In this document: in pieces, positions 59,601 through 64,000 of the stretch
Position numbering within the stretch: the stretch's first letter is position 1
Layout of the letters: every line of letters begins with the position of its first letter
NCBI RefSeq assembly: GCF_030445035.2
Contig: NC_080695.1
Location: 53,957,954 to 54,021,953, forward strand
Source of the DNA: Dasypus novemcinctus
Lineage: Eukaryota > Chordata > Mammalia > Cingulata > Dasypodidae
DNA: 64,000 bases
Direction: 5' to 3'
Position numbers and translations under genes: made by a program
Notes under the pieces: model-generated
What the model was told of the DNA's origin: nothing
Seen by the model: the letters and a program-made list of their open reading frames with translations, nothing else
Databases searched by the model: none

Positions 59601-62600
59601 TACAGCTTCAGGTACTTACTCTTCAAGACTGACAAATAATTACCTCCTCAGAAACTCCCCCAGAAGAGAATCAGCTAAAGAGAACACGAAATCCATCAGA
59701 AGGAGCCGGTAGATTTCCTGGCCAATGAAGGTTTCCCAACACTGGAAGGCAAACAAGAGTCAGGATCTGGGCAGGGGCTCAGCCCGGTCCCCGCCTGTCC
59801 TGGCACCCTGCTCAGTTTGACCCAGTCCTTGTGACCCACAGCAGCAAAAATGCACCGTTTGGCCGAGTTTGTGTTCATTGCCTTTCTGGGCCTCATCTTT
59901 CCCCCAATAAAGCTCACCCCCCAGATACCGGAGTGTTCCCTTCTCTCCATCTCTCTTCTTTTCATCTTCCCTACACCCTATGGATCCCATTTTTCAGCCC
60001 ATTTTTGGGGGGAGGTTGTCAACGGCAAATAATGTCTCCACTCTTCTTGCTTATTTGAACTGAAAAAAATCAATTCTAAGATTTTGGACTATAGATTTAG
60101 GTTGAGGATGTCTTTGCTAGAGCAAATTGGAAATTTTAATTGACGTGTTTTTAAACTGAGAGTCTGTAACCTCAGCAGGCAGCCCTCATTATGAGTAGGT
60201 GGACTAGCAGCTTATCTATTTGGCTGAAGGAGGAGAGGAAGTTTTGGATGCATAGCACAAGATGGATGAGTGGAAGGATGGACACAGATGGATGGACAGA
60301 CACATGGACCGTTTGATGAATGGCTAGCTGGCTGGCTTGAAGAATAACTTGGATCTTCTCTAACAAGCCGAACTTGGATGGCTGGTTTTGAACCTCTTTG
60401 ATAAAGTAGAGAGGAAAAGTGAGGGCGCCATGTTTACACATGAGATGGCTTGAGTCTGGACACAACTAGAACTCTTTTGGGGCCCAGGGACAAAGGGAGA
60501 CAGAGAGTTGGGGAGAGGCCCCTGATTCCCTGCTTCTATTTTGGAACAGTACCCTGAGGGCCCAGGATGGTTGCCAGCTAAGGATGACTGTGCTGTGGAG
60601 GTCCCTTTTCACGGGGGACCCAGTAGTAGGGGCAGAGGTTTCCCAACGAGAAGGCCAGAGAGGTTGGCTTGTTTCTGAACCCGCATGGGAGATCACCGTC
60701 AGGGACTCCAGGATATAACTGAGAAAGCCTGTCTAGAGTAGGGAAGGACTGAGAAGCTGAGATCAAGTCGGGGAGGACCAGGAATATTCTGTGTTGGGCT
60801 GATGAAGTGGAACATCAAAGATCCAAAAGGATCCTTTCCTAAATTCCAGGGCTGATGGCACAGCGGAGTATCAAAATTATACCATCTGTCAAGTGCCCAC
60901 CAAAGGCCAGGTGCTGTACTTTTGTTATACATGAGATTGCTTAGTCCCCATCTTATGGATGGGAAAACTGAAGCTTAACAAGTTTAAGTAACTGTATATG
61001 ACACAGCTGGTCTTTGAATCAGGTCTGCTTGACCTAGAACACACCTGACTCTAGAAGGGATCCTCCCCCCACGCCCCTCCTCCCCCTGCCATCACCCTAT
61101 CTTGTCTATAGATTAGTTTCAGTTCTCTTCCCATAGGGATTCAATGCCCAGTAGGAGGTGTGGTTACTCTTGAGAAACTCACATCCTCCTGAACTTACGG
61201 CAGAACAGCCTGGAAATCTCACCTTCTCAGGCAACACCGCCACGATGTTGAGCCAATAGTAACAAAGAATACCAATGATTGATATTTTCAGAAAGATGTT
61301 CCTAAACAAAAGAAGAGAAAAGCAACTTTTTATCCTGGTGTTGGGCATGCATGCTCTTCACCATTATTTCCTTTTGGGCATATGGTAGGATTGTAATTCC
61401 TGATGCCTCCCCCCCCACCCCCCCTCCCACCCCATGATTGGGTAGGGCCATGTGACTAGCTATGGTCAATGAGTTGTAAGCAGAAAAGATGTATGTCACT
61501 TTGTGTCACCTTTAGGCTGGAGCATTTAAATGTCATTGGGAGACCCTCCAGAATTTACACTCTTCCCTCTGGAGTGGCAACCATCAGTGTTCAAGATGGT
61601 AGCCGCTCTGAGCAGAAGCACCCTACCGATCCACAACGAACACGTATCACGAGCAAAAAATAAACCTTTGTGTTCCAAGCCACTGAGATTTAGGGGGTGG
61701 AGGTGTTTGTTACCACAGTGTTACTTAGTTTATTCTAACTGATACACCCTCTTTTAGTTCATCTTCATGCTATGTGATTTCACTCCTTATTGCAGTAGTA
61801 GTAAACATACCTAATATTTATTGAGTGCTGACCATATACAGGATACTGTATTAAGCACTTTAGTGAAGTGTCCCTCTTAATCTTTACAGCCCTATCATCA
61901 GGTAGATCTATTTTATGCCCATCTTACCGAAGAAACTGAAGCTCAGAGAGGTGAAATAACTTGTTCAAGGCGACACAGCTTGTTGTGGGCAGGACAAAGA
62001 TTCAAACCCAGGAATGGATCAGATTTAACAGCCTGAGCTCTAAAACCCAGTCACTCTGCACAGTTTGATACCTGCGGGTTTTAGCTGGGTTCTGGCATAA
62101 ATGTACCAAAGACCATGTGCCACTAGACCAGGAGAGCATGGTCCTCAGACCAGCAGCAGCACTTGGAAACTTGTGAGGAAGGTAAATTCTCCAGCCCTCT
62201 AGCAGACCTACTGAATTAGAAACCCTGGGCATGGCACCCAGGAAGCACTGATGAAGCAAACCTTCCAGGCCGTTCTGCTACTGCTAAAGCTTAAGAACCA
62301 TTGTGTTAGACTCTCAGCTCCATGAGGGAAGGAACTGGGTCTGTCTCTTTCAGTGCCGGATCCCAAATCCCTTGCCCAGTGCCCGACCCAGAACAGACTC
62401 AGTATCTATTGAACCCAGACTTTAGCTCACCTTTCCTAAAGCATCGCTCTAGGTTAAACTTAAAAATCACGTTCTTCTAAGCAGAGCAAAGCGTATCACA
62501 GGGTAGGGGAGAAGGGGTGATGGGGACTGTTATTTTTAATGGGGTGGTCAGGGATGAGCTTTCTGAGGGGGTGACTTTTGAGCAAAATCCGGAATAAAGT

Positions 62601-63628
62601 CAGGAAGCAAGCCATGGGGGCGATCTTTGAGAAGAGCATTCTACACAGAAGGAACGGCCAGTGCAAAGGCCCAGGGGTAGGTATGCGGTTTGGGCTATTT
62701 GTAAACATGTAAGATGCCGTGAGGCAGGGGAACAGTGAGCCAGCAGGGAGCAGGGTAGGAAATGAGGCTGGAGAGCTCAGATGCAGATCCCGGAGGCCCT
62801 GGTAAGCTAAGGGCTCTGGAATTGAGCTGTAAAGAAACTCAACCTGCATTACTATCTTTTACTATTGCTATTATTATAAACACCTCCATTAACAGGAACC
62901 AGCCAGGAAAGAGCTATAAGGAAAAGCTCTGGAGTAGTTTTGTGCTTTATCAAAACCCTGAGGCCATTGCTAGCACATACAGTGCCTCTGTGAAACTCAC
63001 AGAAAGGCAAACCCTTCCTAAGCCAATGAATTGCCAAAAGCCACCCTGCCCTTTGCTCTGCTTGGGTGCAAAAATGCACCCCTTCCTCCCAGTGGATTAG
63101 TCACAGTGGTTAATGGGTGGATTTCAGTCCTCATAGAACTCAGTCAGGAACGTTTGTGCAGTGCACAAACTGCACATCCATACATCTTGTCCCTGAAAAG
63201 AAAAATATGCTAATCCTCAGATTGGTACCTACGAGGAAAGGCAAGCCATTACTTTCTGCAAGGCAGACATAACAGCTCTATTTTCTCAGGGCTGTTAGAT
63301 TTTATGGCTATTAACCCACACCACACCACACGTGCGCACGCGCACACGTACTCTGCACTCTTGAAATTCCTTCTGGAGAACAGAACGCTGCTGCTCCAGC
63401 ATCACCCTTTCTAGCTGCCACCCCGTTTCCCGTCCTGGAAACGGAGACTGGTGTTGCACGGGACGGACACACCTACCGGATCAGGAGGACGTAGACCTCG
63501 TGCCGCGGCAGCTCGTACTTCTCCACCAGCCCGAACATGGAGTACAAGCGCGGCACGGCCAGGTTGATGCAGGACACGACAAAGGGCAGGAGCAACACGG
63601 CCCCGGGGTTCTGGTGCTTTTCCAGGAA
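41563..63628 (-). CDS. TMC5: TMC5: transmembrane channel-like protein 5 (partial, C-terminal 347 aa)
   Basis: TMC5 belongs to the TMC family of multi-pass membrane proteins, related in fold to TMEM16/OSCA proteins; TMC1/2 form the hair-cell mechanotransduction channel. The function of TMC5 itself is not well established. Ten exons (152, 79, 98, 96, 76, 134, 174, 79, 105 and 51 bp) join in phase to 347 residues plus stop. The family signature [18 protein letters not shown] is present. Membrane segments include [53 protein letters not shown] and [19 protein letters not shown] charged cytosolic tail follows ([30 protein letters not shown]). Human TMC5 is about 1,006 residues, so the N-terminal two thirds lie to the right. 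The last exon is the least certain part. Confidence 0.95.
41785..41950 (-). repeat. L2 fragment, antisense
   Basis: TTCATTCATTCACTCATTTC, ATTTACTGAGCATTCCAATA and CTGGTCTCTGCCCTTGTGG match the L2 complement. Confidence 0.65.
42565..42665 (+). repeat. L2 3' end
   Basis: CTCCACGAGGGCAGAGGCTT then GTGTTGAATGAATGAAT. Confidence 0.65.
42803..42907 (-). CDS. TMC5: TMC5 coding exon ([12 protein letters not shown])
   Basis: A 105 bp exon, phase 0 at both ends, with acceptor CTTGGCAG and donor GTGGAG|GTGAGG. It encodes [20 protein letters not shown] then [15 protein letters not shown], a charged cytosolic helix. Confidence 0.95.
43795..44015 (+). repeat. MIR
   Basis: ACTTTAAGCAAGTCACTTCA, CTTCAGTTTTCTTAATTTTA and GCACTCAGTAAAGG follow MIR order, with a short ACAC insertion. 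Confidence 0.65.
44033..44145 (-). mobile_element. Short tRNA-related SINE monomer
   Basis: A T24 run followed by GAGGTACTGGGACCAGGGAC, ACCTCCCACGTGGGAAGC and AAGCACTCAATCCC. This is one monomer of the type duplicated at 58649-59115, with the poly(A) read as T. Flanks GGAATTTGC and AGAACTTGC suggest an imperfect duplication. Confidence 0.6.
44890..45305 (+). mobile_element. DAS-SINE copy 7
   Basis: Head GGAAGCAGACTTGGTCCAAT, tail GAAATAAATAAAAAATAAAA. The duplication AGTCAATGA lies at 44881-44889 and 45306-45314. Antisense to TMC5. Confidence 0.9.
45310..45735 (+). repeat. Old L1 3'-UTR-like element
   Basis: GTGGTCCTGGACTGGGTCTA, GAACATTATTGGGATG, GAGTATCCTTGTTCTAAGGA, CAACCTACTCTCAAATGTTT, ending AAATTATCTCAAAATAAAAG. 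This is a familiar series in ancient mammalian L1 ends. Subfamily not assigned. Confidence 0.55.
46430..47880 (+). mobile_element. L1 3' end (xenarthran type), split by a solitary LTR
   Basis: A continuous 3'-UTR-like sequence with CATCACCATCCCAGGGTCCA, GAGTTGTCCTGAATGATATT and CATAACCCACTGAACGG breaks at 47355 and resumes at 47796 with TATGGGAGCC, TTTTTAATGTAACATTTTTT, GATCTATGTATC and an A-rich tail. The second copy at 47881 shares the same motifs, which supports a repeat family. An 80-codon open frame inside it is not a gene. No intact L1 ORF is present. Confidence 0.75.
47356..47795 (+). mobile_element. Solitary LTR (ERVL/MaLR-like) nested in the L1
   Basis: A 440 bp unit starts TGTAGCAGTTTGATAT and ends TGACGAATACA, so it has TG...CA ends. 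TATGG at 47351-47355 and 47796-47800 is a perfect 5 bp duplication. An AATAAA near 47726, then TTTATAAAAACC, lies near the 3' end, as in the R region of an LTR. No internal viral sequence remains, so it is a recombined solo LTR. Family assignment is my inference from the 5 bp duplication and the sequence style. Confidence 0.8.
47881..48182 (+). repeat. Second, older L1 3'-end copy
   Basis: GTTGTCCTGCATGACATTGC, GTCATAACCTACACAATTG, CACACTAATGAAGGATGTTG and TTTTTATGTAACATTTATGT parallel 47130-47370 plus 47796-47880. It has its own A-rich tail. Confidence 0.7.
48183..48995 (+). repeat. Old L1 3' end interrupted by a DAS-SINE
   Basis: 48183-48368 (ACTTGATACATACCAACC, GGGGACAACTGGGGAAATTT, TGAATATGGACTGAATATTA) continues after the SINE at 48728 with GATGATGTTTTTATGGTTAT, TTATCTCTTAAAGATACATA and TACTGTTCTCTTTATTTTAG. 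This is the order expected of one old L1 end. Confidence 0.65.
48369..48727 (+). mobile_element. DAS-SINE copy 8, variant with internal repeats
   Basis: Head GGGAAGTGGATATGGCTCAA, tail AATAAATAAATCTTTGAAAA. The middle carries about three copies of a GGAGTGCTGGCCYRYG unit (48468-48530) and a CTCTCCCACTCCGGAAGG segment absent from the other copies. Antisense to TMC5. Confidence 0.85.
49025..49103 (-). CDS. TMC5: TMC5 coding exon ([12 protein letters not shown])
   Basis: Seventy-nine bp with acceptor TTTTCCAG and donor TTAAT|GTAAGT. It encodes [20 protein letters not shown] then HEQIIN, the end of the last helix and the start of the cytosolic tail. Confidence 0.95.
49380..49525. repeat. MER5-like fragment
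   Basis: GTGCGGCTCAAACTTCA, GGGTTTGTTAAAATGCAGAT and TCTGGGGTGGGGCCTAAG with TTTCTGCATTTCTG. Confidence 0.65.
49625..49740 (+). repeat. MIR fragment
   Basis: GTTCTAACTGGCTCTGCCAC then TCTCCCATTTGTAAAATCAG. Confidence 0.5.
50165..50345 (+). repeat. MIR fragment
   Basis: GTCCTGGAAAGAACATGGGA, TTCCTCTTCTGTAGAATGCT and AATAATAATAACACC follow MIR. Confidence 0.55.
50810..51005. repeat. MER5-like fragment
   Basis: ACTGGTCCATGAGGACC, AATCACTCGGGAAAGC, and ATAATTCTGACATGAGTCTG near the other end. Confidence 0.45.
51340..52010 (+). repeat. L2, long fragment
   Basis: ATCTCCTAAACTAGTCTCCC, TCAGATCATGTCTCTCTTCT, TCTGCCTGGAACTCTCTCC and ACATCTCCATCAAGGGACC occur in L2 order over about 670 bp. Confidence 0.7.
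53058..53231 (-). CDS. TMC5: TMC5 coding exon ([11 protein letters not shown])
   Basis: A 174 bp exon with acceptor TTACCAG and donor GTGCT|GTAAGT. It encodes [40 protein letters not shown] and [17 protein letters not shown]. Confidence 0.95.
53232..54407 (-). other. TMC5 intron with an antisense L2
   Basis: The half at 53770-54230 is L2-derived. 53232-53770 is unrecognised. Confidence 0.6.
53770..54230 (-). repeat. L2 fragment, antisense
   Basis: TTGTTCATTCAGTCTACAAA, CCTGGGGATTCCATAGC and GGCCCATGCCCTTTTGGGG, then GCAGAGAGCCCTGCCC, follow the L2 complement. Confidence 0.6.
54408..54541 (-). CDS. TMC5: TMC5 coding exon ([14 protein letters not shown])
   Basis: A 134 bp exon with acceptor CCCTTTAG and donor TGGAG|GTACGA. 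It encodes [20 protein letters not shown], then [20 protein letters not shown] and IVIW. The short intron above it contains a C14 run (G14 in the transcript). Confidence 0.95.
54600..54613 (+). repeat. C14 homopolymer (G14 in TMC5 pre-mRNA)
   Basis: Fourteen consecutive C on the plus strand, inside the 169 bp TMC5 intron and about 58 bases upstream of the acceptor of exon 54408-54541 in transcript direction. Confidence 0.9.
54711..54786 (-). CDS. TMC5: TMC5 coding exon ([11 protein letters not shown])
   Basis: Seventy-six bp with acceptor CTTGCAG and donor AAAAT|GTGAGT. It encodes [19 protein letters not shown] then IMFYVKN, one membrane helix. Confidence 0.95.
55985..56165 (-). repeat. MIR, antisense
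   Basis: TGAGCCAGGTACCCCCAAAG, TCAATCCTCACCACAACCCT and GGAAGTAGGCACTATAATCC are clear MIR complement. Confidence 0.85.
56385..56550 (-). repeat. MIR, antisense
   Basis: TTATCTCATTGAATCCTCAA, TTTTATAGATGAGGAGTCTG and AGGCTCAGAGTGGCTCAGTG. Confidence 0.8.
57240..57360. repeat. MER5-like fragment
   Basis: TGGTGGCTCTCATATGG, TTTGGTGTCACCTGCACCC and CAACAGATTCTGGGGCTGCC. Confidence 0.5.
57379..57474 (-). CDS. TMC5: TMC5 coding exon ([11 protein letters not shown])
   Basis: Ninety-six bp with acceptor TTCGCAG and donor GTGTG|GTAAGT. It encodes [20 protein letters not shown] then [11 protein letters not shown], a near-invariant TMC block. Confidence 0.95.
58044..58422 (+). mobile_element. DAS-SINE copy 9
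   Basis: Head GGGAAGTGGACTTGGCCCAG, tail AATAAATAAATAAATCTTAA. Flanks AAAAAACTTTTC and AAAAAACTTTCC form a near-perfect duplication. The right arm is shortened relative to copies 1 and 2. Antisense to TMC5. Confidence 0.9.
58649..59115 (+). mobile_element. Dimeric tRNA-related SINE with a (CAGACAATGAG)n-like linker
   Basis: Two tRNA-like heads occur, each with a box B-like arm: GGAGCAGATGTGGCTCAGCA at the start and GCAGTGGATGTGGCTCAAAC near 58879. Each is followed by A-rich DNA full of GAGCAGACAATGAG-type repeats, with an A21 run at 58822-58842. A perfect 11 bp duplication AAAAATACATG at 58638-58648 and 59116-59126 encloses the whole, so the dimer inserted as one unit. Antisense frames over it are not genes. 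Confidence 0.8.
59644..59741 (-). CDS. TMC5: TMC5 coding exon with the CWET signature
   Basis: Ninety-eight bp with acceptor CCTTCCAG and donor GGAG|GTAATT. It encodes [20 protein letters not shown] then [13 protein letters not shown], the diagnostic TMC motif. Confidence 0.96.
59742..61222 (-). other. TMC5 intron
   Basis: Contains an antisense MIR (60885-61050) and a GGATGGA-rich stretch (about 60250-60330). Otherwise unrecognised. Confidence 0.6.
60885..61050 (-). repeat. MIR, antisense
   Basis: AAAGGCCAGGTGCTGTAC, TTATGGATGGGAAAACTGAA and TTTGAATCAGGTCTGCTTGA. Confidence 0.75.
61223..61301 (-). CDS. TMC5: TMC5 coding exon ([10 protein letters not shown])
   Basis: Seventy-nine bp with acceptor TTGTTTAG and donor GAAG|GTGAGA. 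It encodes [19 protein letters not shown] then VAVLPEK, a transmembrane helix followed by a loop. Confidence 0.95.
61340..61746 (+). mobile_element. MLT1-type LTR (MaLR), old
   Basis: The order GCCATGTGACTAGCTATGGT, ATAAACCTTTGTGTTCC, AAGCCACTGAGATTTAGGG, TTACTTAGTTTATTC and the end AACTGATACA matches MLT1 LTRs. A C-rich run (about 61410-61432) lies inside. The left end is approximate. Confidence 0.6.
61805..62055 (-). repeat. MIR, antisense, near full length
   Basis: TATTTATTGAGTGCTGACCA, GAAGAAACTGAAGCTCAGAG, GTTCAAGGCGACACAGCTTG and AGATTCAAACCCAGGAATGG. Confidence 0.85.
62105..62315 (-). repeat. MER5-like element
   Basis: GCATGGTCCTCAGACCAGCA, CTACTGAATTAGAAACCCTG and AGCTTAAGAACCATTG follow MER5 end to end. 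Confidence 0.65.
62305..62420 (+). repeat. L2 3' end
   Basis: CTCAGCTCCATGAGGGAAGG, CCGACCCAGAACAGACTCAG and TATCTATTGAA. Confidence 0.6.
62510..62830 (-). repeat. L2 fragment, antisense
   Basis: GAGAAGAGCATTCTACACAG, AGGAACGGCCAGTGCAAAGG and AAGATGCCGTGAGGCAGGGG follow the L2 complement. Confidence 0.65.
63327..63350. repeat. 24 bp perfect pyrimidine-purine alternation
   Basis: CACACGTGCGCACGCGCACA followed by CGTA alternates without a break and includes the palindrome GTGCGCAC. It is Z-DNA-prone. In a TMC5 intron. Confidence 0.85.
63477..63628 (-). CDS. TMC5: TMC5 coding exon ([11 protein letters not shown])
   Basis: The acceptor CCCTGCAG precedes TTCCTGGAAAAG and the donor is ATCCG|GTAGGT. 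It encodes [40 protein letters not shown] and [11 protein letters not shown], a conserved TMC domain block. It is the most 5' TMC5 exon I could identify here. Confidence 0.95.
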
Positions 63629-64000
63629 CTGCAGGGGACAGAGGGAGAGAGCCGAGATGCAGGCTGTGCCCAGCGCCCCCGCTCGGCCTCTCTCAGAAGA
63701 GCCCCCGAGACAGCTCCCCTGGGCTAGCCCAGGCTGCCCTTTAGGGAGCACCTGGCCGGTCCCGAGCACTCCCCACGCGACGGGCTACAATCCTCACCAA
63801 AGCCCAGCACCGCAGGGACTGATCGGTTTCACCGACCTGACGGGTACGCTGGGGCTCAGGGAGGCGACACCCCTGGGCCAGGGTCACCTAGCCAGGAAGT
63901 GGCATCTGAACCCAGGTCTGCCTGAGCTCAAGTAGCCATTCCGTGACTTTCCTCACTCCTCTAGTGGCTGAACTGTGGCCCCCAAAAGATACGTTTACCT
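63629..64000 (-). other. TMC5 intron at the right edge, with a MIR
   Basis: No exon recognised. 63825-63945 is an antisense MIR: GCTGGGGCTCAGGGAGGCGA, GGGTCACCTAGCCAGGAAGT, CTGAACCCAGGTCTGCCTGA. Confidence 0.65.

Larger units (their letters stand above)
57475..59643 (-). other. TMC5 intron with two SINE insertions
   Basis: Contains DAS-SINE copy 9 and the dimeric SINE. 57480-58030 and 59130-59640 are unrecognised apart from faint L1-like phrases near 59310-59440. Confidence 0.6.
61302..63476 (-). other. TMC5 intron with LTR, MIR, MER5 and L2 pieces
   Basis: Holds an MLT1-type LTR (61340-61746), a MIR (61805-62055), a MER5 (62105-62315), L2 pieces (62305-62420, 62510-62830) and an alternating CG/CA tract at 63327-63350. 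62831-63320 is unrecognised. Confidence 0.65.

Overview
This window is mammalian nuclear DNA. Its genes are split by GT-AG introns, its promoters lie in CpG islands, and it carries MIR, L2, MER5 and L1 repeats. At least nine copies of a roughly 400 bp tRNA-derived SINE begin near GGAAGCGGAYTTGGCYCA and end in an AATAAATCTTTAAAA-type tail. This is the DAS-SINE family known from armadillos, so the source is most likely a xenarthran, probably Dasypus novemcinctus or a close relative. The species call is an inference from the repeats.

Three protein genes were rebuilt exon by exon from splice sites, reading phase and recognised protein sequence. Their order and orientation match human 16p12.3. (1) CCP110 (centriolar coiled-coil protein CP110) is on the minus strand from about 14.8 kb to beyond the left edge. 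Seven coding exons give residues 1-826, and the C-terminal exons are missing. (2) GDE1 (glycerophosphodiester phosphodiesterase 1) is on the plus strand at 16.4-34.5 kb. It is complete, with six exons and 331 residues. (3) TMC5 (transmembrane channel-like 5) is on the minus strand from the right edge down to about 41 kb. Ten coding exons give the C-terminal 347 residues. CCP110 and GDE1 are head to head with separate CpG-island promoters about 1.4 kb apart. GDE1 and TMC5 converge tail to tail across about 6.6 kb of repeat-filled intergenic DNA.

Layout: 0-14.9 kb CCP110, AT-rich introns with few young SINEs; 14.4-16.7 kb paired promoter region; 16.4-34.5 kb GDE1 with four DAS-SINEs and an L1 3' end; 34.5-41 kb intergenic with two DAS-SINEs and many MIR/MER5 copies; 41-64 kb TMC5 with three DAS-SINEs, a dimeric SINE, an L1 stack holding a nested solitary LTR, and an MLT1-type LTR. 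The three genes are neighbours rather than a pathway: centriole capping, glycerophosphodiester hydrolysis and a TMC-family membrane protein.

I found no new biological system. The most useful points to check are: two opposed ZNF143/SBS-like motifs at the CCP110 promoter; a candidate CCP110 leader exon whose frame is open into the annotated ATG without an upstream in-frame ATG; an ambiguous TMC5 terminal exon, where an in-frame stop overlaps a GTGAGT donor; a dimeric SINE that moved as one unit; and a solitary LTR nested in an L1 with an intact 5 bp target duplication.
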